The notes under the pieces are model-generated. The model searched no databases and was not told the origin of the DNA. It was given only the letters and a program-made list of their open reading frames with translations. Positions 29,127-36,924 of a DNA stretch of 49,047 nucleotides are shown piece after piece. Origin of the DNA: Verrucomicrobiota bacterium (GTDB taxonomy: Bacteria; Verrucomicrobiota; Kiritimatiellia; Kiritimatiellales; Tichowtungiaceae); NCBI GenBank assembly GCA_030153935.1, contig JASKKX010000003.1:1-49047 (forward strand), read 5' to 3'. The number at the start of each line of letters is the position of its first letter. The first letter of the stretch is position 1. Made by a program: the position numbers and the translations under genes.

Positions 29127-29834
29127 ATGAATACTATTGAACGATCTATTGTTGTCCCGTTCTTCAACGAGGAGAACTGTGTCCGACCTGTTCTGGAAGA
29201 GATAAAGGCCTGTCAGCCTGAAGCGGAACTTATTGCCGTGGACGACGGCAGCACGGATCAGACTTGGAAAATGATTTGCGGCACGACGTCAGTGCAGGGC
29301 CTTCGACTGACCGAAAACCGCGGACAGAGCGCCGCGATATACGCCGGAATGCGTGCCGCCTCCGGTGATATCATTGTGTTGATGGACGGTGACGGACAGA
29401 ATGATCCTGCCGATATCGAAAAACTGATTGAGTTGCTGCGACAGAAAGATGTCGATGTGGCTTGCGGGTACCGGGAGAAGCGCCGTGATATCTGGAGGCG
29501 CCGGGTCGCATCAAAAATCGCCAACGCAATTCGCAGAAGCATCCTGAATGACGACATCCGGGACACCGGTTGTTCGCTGAAAGCGTTCCGCCGCGAGCAT
29601 GTGGATCTGCTGGTTCCCTTCAACGGTCTCCACCGCTATCTTCCGGCCATTTTCAAACACGCCGGTCTGCGCATTGCCGAAACGCCGGTGAATCACCGCG
29701 CCCGCACGCAGGGCGTTTCAAAATATACGAACTGGAACCGGGCGCTGCGCGGCATTTACGACTTGTTTGGTGTTCGCTGGCTTTTGAACCGTAAAGTGGT
29801 GTACCCCAAGGTGGAGCAGCATAATGAACAGTGA
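29127..29834 (+). CDS. Family 2 glycosyltransferase (DPM1/ArnC-like)
   Basis: A 235-residue GT-A enzyme likely to load a sugar onto a polyprenyl phosphate. VVPFFNEENCVRPVLEEI opens the domain. VDDGSTDQTW binds the nucleotide, LMDGDGQNDPADI carries the acidic metal motif, and DTGCSLKAFRRE is typical of dolichyl-phosphate mannose synthase and ArnC relatives. There are no C-terminal membrane helices, unlike ArnC. It overlaps the LAB_N gene and is followed convergently by an ArnT-like transferase, suggesting a lipid-linked sugar donor used in the periplasm. Half a palindrome (TTTGGAAA) lies just upstream of the ATG. Confidence 0.9.
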   Translation: MNTIERSIVVPFFNEENCVRPVLEEIKACQPEAELIAVDDGSTDQTWKMICGTTSVQGLRLTENRGQSAAIYAGMRAASGDIIVLMDGDGQNDPADIEKLIELLRQKDVDVACGYREKRRDIWRRRVASKIANAIRRSILNDDIRDTGCSLKAFRREHVDLLVPFNGLHRYLPAIFKHAGLRIAETPVNHRARTQGVSKYTNWNRALRGIYDLFGVRWLLNRKVVYPKVEQHNEQ

Positions 29835-30135
29835 GTTGTTTACGATCGGATCGTGGACTGTCACCCCGTGGAAACTGATCGGTTACATCGGTGTGTTTCT
29901 TTTCGGCGGACGATGGGTTGTGCAGATGATTGCTTCCGGTATCAAAAGGAAGCCGACCTTTCCGCGGCTTTTCTGGTACATGAGTCTATCCGGAAGTATC
30001 TGCCTGCTGGCCTATTTTATCTTCGGGAAAAATGATTCCGTCGGGATTTTATCCAACCTGTTTCCGGCCTGTGTCACCGGTTATAATCTGTTTTTGGATA
30101 TCACTCACAAACGACACCGACACACAGACCTTTAA
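29824..30135 (+). CDS. Lipid-A-disaccharide synthase N-terminal-like (LAB_N) membrane protein
   Basis: A 103-residue protein of the LAB_N family, three membrane helices: PWKLIGYIGVFLFGGRWVVQ, FPRLFWYMSLSGSICLLAYF and SVGILSNLFPACVTGYNLFL. The domain also occurs fused to some LpxB proteins. It overlaps the GT2 gene by 11 bases and overlaps the convergent ArnT-like stop by four. By position it could help move or hold the lipid-linked sugar; this is inference. Confidence 0.88.
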   Translation: MNSELFTIGSWTVTPWKLIGYIGVFLFGGRWVVQMIASGIKRKPTFPRLFWYMSLSGSICLLAYFIFGKNDSVGILSNLFPACVTGYNLFLDITHKRHRHTDL

Positions 30136-31727
30136 GGACCGTGTGCCGATTCCATCTGCCAGAGCACTACCGTTTTTCCCCTGTATTTATGGGTGTAGCA
30201 GACTGTTGCATCGTCCGGCAGGGTGTTTTTCCCGCGGGAATAGCTGATGAATAAAGCTCCGGGCCAGCGTTTCGCAAAATCGGAAATCTGATCCGGATTG
30301 TCGTCCAGTACTGTAAGCGGCTGCTTCAGCCGGCCGAGGAACTGATACTGTCCGTGGTATTTTCCGATATGCGCCACGGCTCTGCCGTTTTCCATGTTTT
30401 TCTGCACTGCGCGGGCCACCGGTTTGATATCGTACGACTCCATCAGGCTGTTTTTAATCTGGAAGAAAGTAAGTGCGGCGATAACAGCGGTGCTTACAGC
30501 CAGGCATTTCACCGCAGAAGAGAATGAAGGAAAACGGAAAAAGTAGAGAAATGCGCCGATAGACAAAAGTCCGGCTGATGCGATTTCTGTCGGGACAACG
30601 GCGAAGACAACCGCAGGGGTCTTCAGCGGAATCAGTGGAAGGCAGGCGATCACAAGCCCGGCTGCGAAGTAAAAGAGACCGAAAAGTTTTACTGAGGATT
30701 TCCTTCCGTCGAATTCAGAAAGACAAAGGTTTCGACCCGCCAGAAGAGCACCTGCCGGAATGAAGGGCAGCAGATAATGCACCTGTTTCCCGCTGATCAA
30801 TGAGAAAATAAGCAGGGGAATTCCCATCCACAGCAGGCAGAAACGAGTTCCGGTATCTGCGGTTTTCAGTCGAAAACGGCGAAATGCCGGGCGGAAAAGA
30901 ATCCACGGGAAAAAGAGCAGCGGAAGAATCGGAAGGTACCACCAGAACGGCCGGCGATGCGCAAAAGAGGATGTAATTCGATCCGCGGTCTGTTTCCACA
31001 GAATTTCATGCCGATAGCTCGCGCCGCCCAGAAGAATGGCGGGAACAACCCACAGCAGAGCGATGCCCGCTCCCAGCAACAGCGCCCCGGAAACGGACCT
31101 GTACCATTTTCCCCGGCGAGGTCGATCCATACGGCGGCTCCACAGAGATCGCAGAAACGGCAGCGGAAGAAGATAAATCAGTACTGCGGGACCCTTGGTT
31201 AAGATTCCGCCGGCGATACCGACTGCCAGCAGCAGCAGTCCGTGCCGCCTTCTGTCGCCTTCTGCCGCCTGCAGTATGCCCAGCAGACCCAGCAGAACCC
31301 AGAATGTAAAAACCATATCAAACATAATCGCGACAGACCAGATATCCCATACGGCAATGGATGCAAGAATCAGCGTTGCAAAGAAGGCGGTTCTGTTTTC
31401 CTGCGGCCAGAGTCGGAGACTGATCCGGTATACGAGCATGAGATTCAGCAGACTGAAAATCCCGGGAATCAATCGGGGCGTAATTTCATTTACACCGAAA
31501 ACAGCCCAACTGAGATGCATCAGCCAAAACAGCAGCGGCGGCTTGTGGGGATAGGGGGCCCCGTTCAGTAAAGGAACCAGAAATGAATGATGAATCCACA
31601 TTTCCCAGGCGGCAGAAACGTAACGTGTTTCATCGATCGGCATAATCGGAAAGGTCAGAATGCCGCACAGACTGATAAACGAAACCAGCAGCAGCGGCAG
31701 TTTTAGATCATTACGCATTGGTCGCAT
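30132..31727 (-). CDS. ArnT-like membrane glycosyltransferase (GT83/PMT)
   Basis: A 531-residue polytopic protein with about ten to twelve hydrophobic segments. IDETRYVSAAWEMW carries the acidic residue of the first periplasmic loop (DE), and APYPHKPPLLFWLMHLSW is the hallmark of ArnT and protein-mannosyltransferase relatives. FDMVFTFWVLLGLLG and LTKGPAVLIYLLPL are also conserved. Such enzymes move a sugar from undecaprenyl phosphate to lipid A or another periplasmic acceptor. The AGGA ribosome site sits six bases before ATG 31727. It is convergent with the GT2-LAB_N pair, and the shared theme suggests one pathway. Confidence 0.87.
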   Translation of the reverse strand: MRPMRNDLKLPLLLVSFISLCGILTFPIMPIDETRYVSAAWEMWIHHSFLVPLLNGAPYPHKPPLLFWLMHLSWAVFGVNEITPRLIPGIFSLLNLMLVYRISLRLWPQENRTAFFATLILASIAVWDIWSVAIMFDMVFTFWVLLGLLGILQAAEGDRRRHGLLLLAVGIAGGILTKGPAVLIYLLPLPFLRSLWSRRMDRPRRGKWYRSVSGALLLGAGIALLWVVPAILLGGASYRHEILWKQTADRITSSFAHRRPFWWYLPILPLLFFPWILFRPAFRRFRLKTADTGTRFCLLWMGIPLLIFSLISGKQVHYLLPFIPAGALLAGRNLCLSEFDGRKSSVKLFGLFYFAAGLVIACLPLIPLKTPAVVFAVVPTEIASAGLLSIGAFLYFFRFPSFSSAVKCLAVSTAVIAALTFFQIKNSLMESYDIKPVARAVQKNMENGRAVAHIGKYHGQYQFLGRLKQPLTVLDDNPDQISDFAKRWPGALFISYSRGKNTLPDDATVCYTHKYRGKTVVLWQMESAHGP

Positions 31728-31852
31728 AAGCAGTCCTGAGTTTTCAATTCAATCGAAGATCATATCGGGCCATCCCGGTCGACGCAAGAGTGCGGTGGGT
31801 ATTCCGCCGATTCTGAAGCGGTTACACCCCGTAAACAGGAGAATGGTGGACA

Positions 31853-31966
31853 ATGAGCACCGGAAAGAGCTGTACGCTGAGTCCGGAAATAATGGCGTTG
31901 GTCAGCGCGATGAACGGCGGACTCGACCCTGATCTGATAAGCTCATTGCGGAACCGCCTCTGTTGA
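31853..31966 (+). CDS. Possible 37-residue leader peptide
   Basis: ATG 31853 opens a frame reading LSPEIMALVSAMNGGLDPDL and ending in Cys-stop at 31966, 15 bases before the likely start of the nucleoside phosphorylase. AGGAG and GGTGGA lie upstream. The composition is protein-like, but no homologue is recognised and a second short frame starts ten bases earlier. It may be spurious. Confidence 0.22.
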   Translation: MSTGKSCTLSPEIMALVSAMNGGLDPDLISSLRNRLC

Positions 31967-31980
31967 TTTATGTTCCGGAC

Positions 31981-33267
31981 ATGCTTCCGCAGTGGATTAT
32001 TGAAAAAAAGCGCGACGGGAATGAACTCTCCAATAAGGAGATCCATTTTCTCGTCAAGGGGTTCACTGAAGGCTCCATTCCTGACTATCAGATGGCCGCT
32101 TTTGCGATGGCGGTCTATTTTAAAGGAATGACTCCGCACGAAACGGCTGCGCTTACGTTTGAAATGATGCACTCGGGCGAGGTGATTGATCCGGCCCGGC
32201 TGCCCGGCATCAAGGCGGACAAGCATTCGACCGGCGGGATTGGCGATAAAACCTCTCTGATCCTCGCGCCGCTCGCCGCCGCCTGCGGACTGACCGTTCC
32301 AATGATTTCCGGCCGTGGCCTCGGCATTACCGGCGGCACGCTCGATAAGCTCGAAGCAATTCCCGGCTATCGCACCGATCTCTCCGAAAAAGAGTTTTTC
32401 CAAACCCTGGAAACCTGTGGATGCTCCATCACCGGCCAAACCGCGCAGCTCGCCCCCGCTGATAAAAAACTCTACGCTCTGCGCGATGTCACCGGAACGG
32501 TTCCCTCCATTCCGCTCATTACCGCCAGTATTATGAGCAAAAAACTGGCCGAGGGAATCGACACTCTTATCCTTGACGTCAAATGGGGGCAGGGCGCTTT
32601 CATGAAGACGGTCGAACAGGCGCGCGAGCTCGCGCAGGCACTGGTCGAAGTTGGTACTCATATGGGCAAAAATGTCCGTGCACTGATTACCGATATGAAT
32701 CAGCCGCTCGGCCGCAGTGCGGGCAACGCGCTGGAAGTGCAGGAATGTCTCGACATTCTGAACGGCGGCGGTCCGGACGATTTGAAAGCGCTGACCGTTG
32801 ACTTGACGGCCCACATGCTTGAGCGTTCCGGTGTTTTTCCAGACTTGGGGAAAGCACGTGAAAACATTTTACAATGTTTGGAAAACGGTACCGCTCTGAA
32901 AAAATTTGAAGCAATGGTCACTGCGCAGGGCGGCTCCACCGAGTGGGATTTCGCCGAAGCGGAAATTCAGGAGCCGCTGCCTGCGCCGGCGGACGGCGTT
33001 GTCTCTGCTGTCAATGCCGAGCTGATCGGAAAAGGCTGTCTTGTGCTTGGCGCGGGACGCCAGAAAACTGACGATACGATTGATCATGCCGTCGGCATTG
33101 CGCAGATGAAAAAACCGGGCGAAGCCGTCAGAAAAGGCGACCCGCTCGCCGTCATTTTTTCCAATGACCGGAAAAAAATGGACGAGAGTTTTCCGATGTT
33201 TGGAAAAGCCTTCAGGATCGGATCGTCCTTTGAACCCAGGCCGCTGATTTCGGAACAGATCAGTTAG
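31981..33267 (+). CDS. Pyrimidine-nucleoside/thymidine phosphorylase
   Basis: Phosphorolysis of thymidine, deoxyuridine and possibly uridine. KADKHSTGGIGDKTSLILAP binds phosphate (the KHSTGGVGD signature), SGRGLGITGGTLDKLEAIPG follows, and DVKWGQGAFMKTVEQARELA is conserved. MLPQWIIEKKRDGNELSNKE is the usual N-terminus, so I start at ATG 31981 although TTG 31963 is in frame. About 428 residues. The 3' part carries an unusual number of copies of the window palindrome, which encode FFQTLET, FPDLGK, QCLEN and FPMFGKA. It is convergent with guaD by a four-base overlap. Confidence 0.93.
   Translation: MLPQWIIEKKRDGNELSNKEIHFLVKGFTEGSIPDYQMAAFAMAVYFKGMTPHETAALTFEMMHSGEVIDPARLPGIKADKHSTGGIGDKTSLILAPLAAACGLTVPMISGRGLGITGGTLDKLEAIPGYRTDLSEKEFFQTLETCGCSITGQTAQLAPADKKLYALRDVTGTVPSIPLITASIMSKKLAEGIDTLILDVKWGQGAFMKTVEQARELAQALVEVGTHMGKNVRALITDMNQPLGRSAGNALEVQECLDILNGGGPDDLKALTVDLTAHMLERSGVFPDLGKARENILQCLENGTALKKFEAMVTAQGGSTEWDFAEAEIQEPLPAPADGVVSAVNAELIGKGCLVLGAGRQKTDDTIDHAVGIAQMKKPGEAVRKGDPLAVIFSNDRKKMDESFPMFGKAFRIGSSFEPRPLISEQIS
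32397..32413. repeat. Dispersed palindrome copy (nucleoside phosphorylase, 1)
   Basis: TTTCCAAACCCTGGAAA; its core is identical to the thpR copy at 7620. Confidence 0.7.
32834..32885. repeat. Two degenerate palindrome copies (nucleoside phosphorylase, 2-3)
   Basis: TTTTTCCAGACTTGGGGAAA starts near 32834 and TTTTACAATGTTTGGAAAA covers 32867-32885. Each differs from the consensus by one or two bases. Confidence 0.5.
33155..33207. repeat. Two palindrome copies (nucleoside phosphorylase, 4-5)
   Basis: At 33155-33177 eight-base arms TTTTTTCC and GGAAAAAA flank AATGACC. At 33189-33207 the sequence is TTTTCCGATGTTTGGAAAA. Confidence 0.6.
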
Positions 33268-33731
33268 TAGTGAGTCCGGTCCGCTTTGTTTTTCCATGCC
33301 TCAAAGGCTTTGCGGGCTTCATCGTGCAGGCCCTGTTCAGACGGCAGTGCGCGTTCGTTCCACTCTTTGGGGATTTCCTGGTAGATCTGCTCGTCATCAA
33401 AGCCTGCATCTGCGGCATCTTTGCGCGTAGCGGCGAAATAGAGTTTGTCCAGCCGCGCCCAGTAAATGGCGGACAGGCACATCGGGCAGGGCTCGCAGCT
33501 GGAATAGATTTCGCATCCTGCGAGATCGAACGTGTTGAGATGCGCGCAGGCATCGCGAATTGCCATCACTTCGGCGTGAGCTGTCGGATCGTTGGAGGAA
33601 GTGACGCGGTTCCAGCCGCGTCCGACCACAGTACCGGCTTTGACGATAAGCGCCCCGAACGGTCCACCCTCTCCGGCATCCATTTTTTCAATGGAAAGTC
33701 GGATCGCTTCCTTCATAATTGCACGATCCAT
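33264..33731 (-). CDS. guaD: Guanine deaminase (CDA fold)
   Basis: Converts guanine to xanthine, opening purine salvage or catabolism. The zinc site is visible: HAEVMAIRDAC (His and catalytic Glu, about residue 52) and SCEPCPMCLSAIYWARL (two Cys). TSSNDPTAHAEV and AADAGFDDEQIYQEI match the Bacillus-type GuaD and not tRNA adenosine deaminase. I choose ATG 33731 (MDRAIMKEAIRLS); ATGs at 33752 and further upstream are possible. About 155 residues. It lies between two nucleoside phosphorylases, consistent with nucleoside breakdown. Confidence 0.85.
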   Translation of the reverse strand: MDRAIMKEAIRLSIEKMDAGEGGPFGALIVKAGTVVGRGWNRVTSSNDPTAHAEVMAIRDACAHLNTFDLAGCEIYSSCEPCPMCLSAIYWARLDKLYFAATRKDAADAGFDDEQIYQEIPKEWNERALPSEQGLHDEARKAFEAWKNKADRTHY

Positions 33732-33735
33732 AACC

Positions 33736-33764
33736 TTGATACTAAAGATCATTCCCTTTACGAT
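33736..33764 (+). promoter_or_regulatory. Probable promoter of punA
   Basis: TTGATA (33736-33741), 17-base spacer, TACGAT (33759-33764). The expected transcription start falls within one or two bases of the ATG at 33773, which would make the message leaderless. Confidence 0.45.
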
Positions 33765-33772
33765 CAAGCCTC

Positions 33773-34588
33773 ATGAAAACAATCGACCAGATATTACTCG
33801 ATGAAGCTGCTTCGGCGGTGAGACAGGCCTGGCCGGAGGCGAAGCCGAAGCTGGGGATTGTTCTTGGCTCCGGCTGGGGCGAAGCCATCGCAGATTTTCC
33901 GGTCCGGGCAGAGCTCTCTTATGAAATGATTCCAAACCTCGGGAAAACCGGAGTGGTCGGCCACGCGGGAAAACTTCTTCATGCTGAGTCCTGCGGCATG
34001 GAGCTTTTTATTTTTCAGGGTCGTCGTCATGTCTATGAGGGTGAAGGATGGACACCGGTTGTCCTGCCGGTCTGGATTCTGAAGCATTTCGGTGCGCAGA
34101 CAGTGCTGCTCACAAACGCTTCCGGAGGTATTCGCGAAGACCTGCACCCCGGGGCGCTGATGGCGATTGAGGATCATATCAATATGCTCGGCGGCAATCC
34201 GCTGACGGGCGCTCACAATCCGGCATTCGGAGACCGCTTCCCGGACCAAACCGTAGTGTATGATCACGATCTTCGCCAATTGCTGATGGGTGCCGGAGCA
34301 GACGCTTCCGGCATTTATATTGCGACCGGCGGACCGACATTTGAAACTCCGGCGGAAATACGTGCTTTTCGTACGCTGGGTGCGGATGCGGTCGGCATGT
34401 CCACCGTTCCTGAAGCAATTTTCGCCAATGCGCTCGGCCTGAAAGTTGCCGGGCTCAGCTGCAGCTGTAACTGGGCGGCGGGACTTGGCGATGAAAAACT
34501 GACACATGACGACGTGGCGAAGGCCGCGGCTGAAGCCATGCCGCGGATGCGTGCAGTCCTCAATGGATTTGTCGAAGCCCTTGCCTGA
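33773..34588 (+). CDS. punA: Purine-nucleoside phosphorylase
   Basis: Trimeric-type PNP splitting inosine and guanosine to base and ribose 1-phosphate; the guanine formed is the substrate of the adjacent guaD. LGIVLGSGWGEAI binds phosphate (residues ~27-39), GRRHVYEG near 83, TNASGGIREDLHPG near 113, GPTFETPAEIRAFRTLGADAVGMSTVPE near 185. Length 271 is normal. There is no Shine-Dalgarno in front of the ATG. Confidence 0.95.
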   Translation: MKTIDQILLDEAASAVRQAWPEAKPKLGIVLGSGWGEAIADFPVRAELSYEMIPNLGKTGVVGHAGKLLHAESCGMELFIFQGRRHVYEGEGWTPVVLPVWILKHFGAQTVLLTNASGGIREDLHPGALMAIEDHINMLGGNPLTGAHNPAFGDRFPDQTVVYDHDLRQLLMGAGADASGIYIATGGPTFETPAEIRAFRTLGADAVGMSTVPEAIFANALGLKVAGLSCSCNWAAGLGDEKLTHDDVAKAAAEAMPRMRAVLNGFVEALA

Positions 34589-34601
34589 CGAAGGACGCTT
34601 T

Positions 34602-35258
34602 ATGCGTGTATTAAATCATCTGTTTGAAAACAACCGGACCTGGGCGCAGGGGATTCTGCAAAAAGATCCCGATTTTTTTAAAGTCCTGTCTGATCAGCAG
34701 AAGCCGGAATATCTCTGGATTGGCTGTTCAGACAGTCGTGTTCCGGCCAACCAGATCATCGGGCTGCAGCCCGGAGAGGTTTTTGTGCACCGGAATATCG
34801 CTAATATGGTGATTCATACCGACATGAACTGCCTTTCTGTAATTCAATATGCCGTTGATTTCCTGAAAGTGAAACATATCATCGTCTGCGGACACTATGG
34901 GTGCGGCGGAGTAGAGGGCGCGATGGACAGCCGTCCACAGGGTTTAGTGGATAACTGGTTGAGACATATCCGTGACATCTATCAGAAATATGAATCCACA
35001 CTTGACCGAATCACCGACCGGAAATGCCGCAGTACTAAACTTTGTGAACTGAATGTCATTGAACAGGTTTCCAATGTCTGCCATACGACAATTGTGCAGG
35101 AAGCCTGGCGTCGCGGACAGGAGCTGGCCGTGCATGGATGGATTTACGGTCTGGAAAACGGCCTGATACGCGATCTGCACGTCTGTGTGCGCGAAGCCAC
35201 TGAACTTTCGGAAATTTACCGCATAGCCGTCGATGAAGAACTGCAGCAATCCTCATGA
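34602..35258 (+). CDS. Beta-class carbonic anhydrase
   Basis: Reversible hydration of CO2. All zinc and catalytic residues are visible: CSDSRVPANQI (Cys, Asp-Arg dyad; about residue 42), HRNIANMV, and CGHYGCGGVEGAM near residue 98 (His and Cys ligands). 218 residues. AAGGA lies upstream of ATG 34602; the frame is open further upstream only because it overlaps punA. It is separated from punA by 13 bases and overlaps the cdd remnant by ATGA. It resembles E. coli Can in length and motifs. Confidence 0.93.
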   Translation: MRVLNHLFENNRTWAQGILQKDPDFFKVLSDQQKPEYLWIGCSDSRVPANQIIGLQPGEVFVHRNIANMVIHTDMNCLSVIQYAVDFLKVKHIIVCGHYGCGGVEGAMDSRPQGLVDNWLRHIRDIYQKYESTLDRITDRKCRSTKLCELNVIEQVSNVCHTTIVQEAWRRGQELAVHGWIYGLENGLIRDLHVCVREATELSEIYRIAVDEELQQSS

Positions 35259-35520
35259 AAACTGAAGCCCTGCTGGAGGCCGCACGTAACGCCGCACACA
35301 AAGCGCATACGCCCTATTCGCACTATAAAAGCAGGCGCGGCTCTGTCATGTTCGGATGGAGCCGTTTTTTACTGGCTGCAACATGGAAAAGGCTTCTTAG
35401 GGGCTCACAAAGTGCGCCGAGCGGACCGCTGTTTTTACAGCGATTGCTGCCGGTCGGCGTGATCTGCGGCTGTTGGAAATCGGCCCGCGGGTGGAAAGCG
35501 GCAGCAATCGACCGCTCTGA
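35255..35520 (+). pseudogene. cdd: Cytidine deaminase remnant
   Basis: The start reads LLEAARNAAHKAHTPYSHYK, the cytidine deaminase N-terminus. An extra A at about 35328 shifts the frame; correct reading gives AGAALSCSDGAVF. An extra T in the T-run near 35367 shifts again; then TGCNMEKAS, a TAG stop where Tyr is expected, GLTKCAERTAVF (the zinc Cys-Ala-Glu motif) and RRDLRLLEIGPRVESGSNRPL, ending at TGA 35520. The second zinc motif PCxxC is absent. Two frameshifts, one nonsense change and a truncation make it a true pseudogene. It would have completed the nucleoside salvage set. Confidence 0.85.
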
Positions 35521-35561
35521 CGCTGCTTATGAATAGAGCAGGCTGAAGCCGGGGATCTATT

Positions 35562-35792
35562 CTATTCCCTGACCGGCTCGTTCTGCTTTCCGCATTTCGG
35601 GCAGCGGGCCAGCGGGGTGCGATGAACTTCCGCATAGATGTGGTGACAGCTGCTGCAGCGGTAGATCACGTTGTTTCTGTTTCTGTGCCGCCGGCGAAAG
35701 ATGATGACGTCGTAAGCGACAGCGGCGGCAAACAGTCCGCTGAGCGCAAAAACGAGCGGCAGCGCGAGAAGATGGAGAGGATGGACCTGCAT
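35562..35792 (-). CDS. Small membrane protein with zinc ribbon
   Basis: A 76-residue protein: one membrane helix (LLALPLVFALSGLFAAAVAY), a basic stretch (FRRRHRNRNN), then a zinc-ribbon CSSC...CPKC. The ribbon should be cytoplasmic by the positive-inside rule. It starts on the TAATG overlap with the tonB-like gene, with AGGAGGTG upstream, so it is the last gene of the ExbB-ExbD-TonB operon. Function unknown. Confidence 0.8.
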   Translation of the reverse strand: MQVHPLHLLALPLVFALSGLFAAAVAYDVIIFRRRHRNRNNVIYRCSSCHHIYAEVHRTPLARCPKCGKQNEPVRE

Positions 35793-36472
35793 TATTTTTT
35801 CACCTCCTGCGGGAAACGGATATCAATCCATCCCAGGGTGTCTTTTTCCGCCGGCTTGAAATTCAGTTTTTTGATTGCCCCGACAAGGGACGAATTTGTG
35901 ATCGGCTTCTCAAAAAAAGCATTCTGCACGCTGCCGTCTGCCGATACCGTCAGATAGACGCGCAACGTTGCGGGCAGCCCGGCAGAATCGAAATCAAACG
36001 GAATGGTCTCATGAACCCTCGGTTTGAGTTCCGGAGAAAAGAAGAGTTCTGTTTTCCGGGGGGGTGCACGAATCACAACCGTCGGGGAGGCATCCGGTAT
36101 CGGGAGAGGATTCGATGGCAGATCGAGGTCGCGCAAAAGCAATTTCCGGTTGATCACGGGCGAGGCGGTGGTCTTACGCGCAAGGAAGCGGACGGGCGAC
36201 GCGGGTTTTTCGAGATTCAGGCGCAGGTCAACACGCTTTTCAGGAAAAGGGCCGCTGAAGCCCAGCGATGAAGGCAGAGCAAAAAGATCCGGTCTGCGAA
36301 GTTCGCGCAGACGTTGGTTTCCTGCCGCCAGGTAGGTGGCTGAGGAACGAATGGAAGGCAGCTCCGGACGCGTCGGGACAGGACGAAAAGCGAGCAGCCA
36401 GAACATATGCCACCCGGCAGCGCAGAGAATTGCGACGGCAAATGACGGAGTCAACTGGAGACGACATTTCAC
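35792..36472 (-). CDS. TonB-like energy transducer
   Basis: A 226-residue protein with an N-terminal membrane anchor (FAVAILCAAGWHMFWLLAF, with a His inside the helix as in TonB). A proline-rich periplasmic linker follows (LDLPSNPLPIPDASPTVVI), and the C-terminal TonB fold reads ATLRVYLTVSADGSVQNAFF and AIKKLNFKPAEKDTLGWIDI. It would link ExbB/ExbD proton flow to outer-membrane receptors. No receptor gene is in the window. It overlaps exbD by four bases. Confidence 0.8.
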   Translation of the reverse strand: MKCRLQLTPSFAVAILCAAGWHMFWLLAFRPVPTRPELPSIRSSATYLAAGNQRLRELRRPDLFALPSSLGFSGPFPEKRVDLRLNLEKPASPVRFLARKTTASPVINRKLLLRDLDLPSNPLPIPDASPTVVIRAPPRKTELFFSPELKPRVHETIPFDFDSAGLPATLRVYLTVSADGSVQNAFFEKPITNSSLVGAIKKLNFKPAEKDTLGWIDIRFPQEVKK

Positions 36473-36924
36473 GGCGAGACCGACTCGGCATTTTGTGTAG
36501 CAATAAATACCCGGTGAAATCCGGCGAGAATTGCCGCATCATAGATGGTTATCACAGTGGACTGTGGTGTGAGACGATCCGCCTCCAGAATCAGCGCCGC
36601 ATCCGGATTCTTTTGCAGAGCGGTGCTCAGGACAGGTCCAAGATCAGCAGGATTCAACAGTTCATCGTTAAAGAAAAACAGCCCTGTACGCGTGATGCTT
36701 AAAACCATGTCATTGAAACGAATACCGTCGACCTGTGATGCTTCCGGCAGATTCAGCACAATGCCGGGTTTCTGGACAAAAGGGGAGGTGGCCAGGACAA
36801 AAGCAGTGAATAAAAGCGCCGCATCAAGGAATACGGTTCCGGTGAGAAACCCGCGGCCCGTCCGTCGGTGCGGCCGGAACGTTCGGTGCAGGGACAGGAC
36901 AGCTTCGCTGTCGTTACGATTCAT
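36469..36924 (-). CDS. exbD: ExbD/TolR-family proton-channel subunit
   Basis: A 151-residue protein with a single N-terminal membrane helix holding the essential Asp (TVFLDAALLFTAFVLATSPF). A periplasmic domain follows (ILEADRLTPQSTVITIYDAA) of ExbD/TolR type. ATG 36924 (MNRNDSEAVLSL) overlaps the exbB 3' end by 11 bases. A longer frame exists upstream, but that part is exbB in another frame. Confidence 0.85.
   Translation of the reverse strand: MNRNDSEAVLSLHRTFRPHRRTGRGFLTGTVFLDAALLFTAFVLATSPFVQKPGIVLNLPEASQVDGIRFNDMVLSITRTGLFFFNDELLNPADLGPVLSTALQKNPDAALILEADRLTPQSTVITIYDAAILAGFHRVFIATQNAESVSP

Noticed and set aside
31822-32814. Minus-strand frame opposite the nucleoside phosphorylase
   Set aside because: Shadow of the sense gene; low-complexity composition without motifs.
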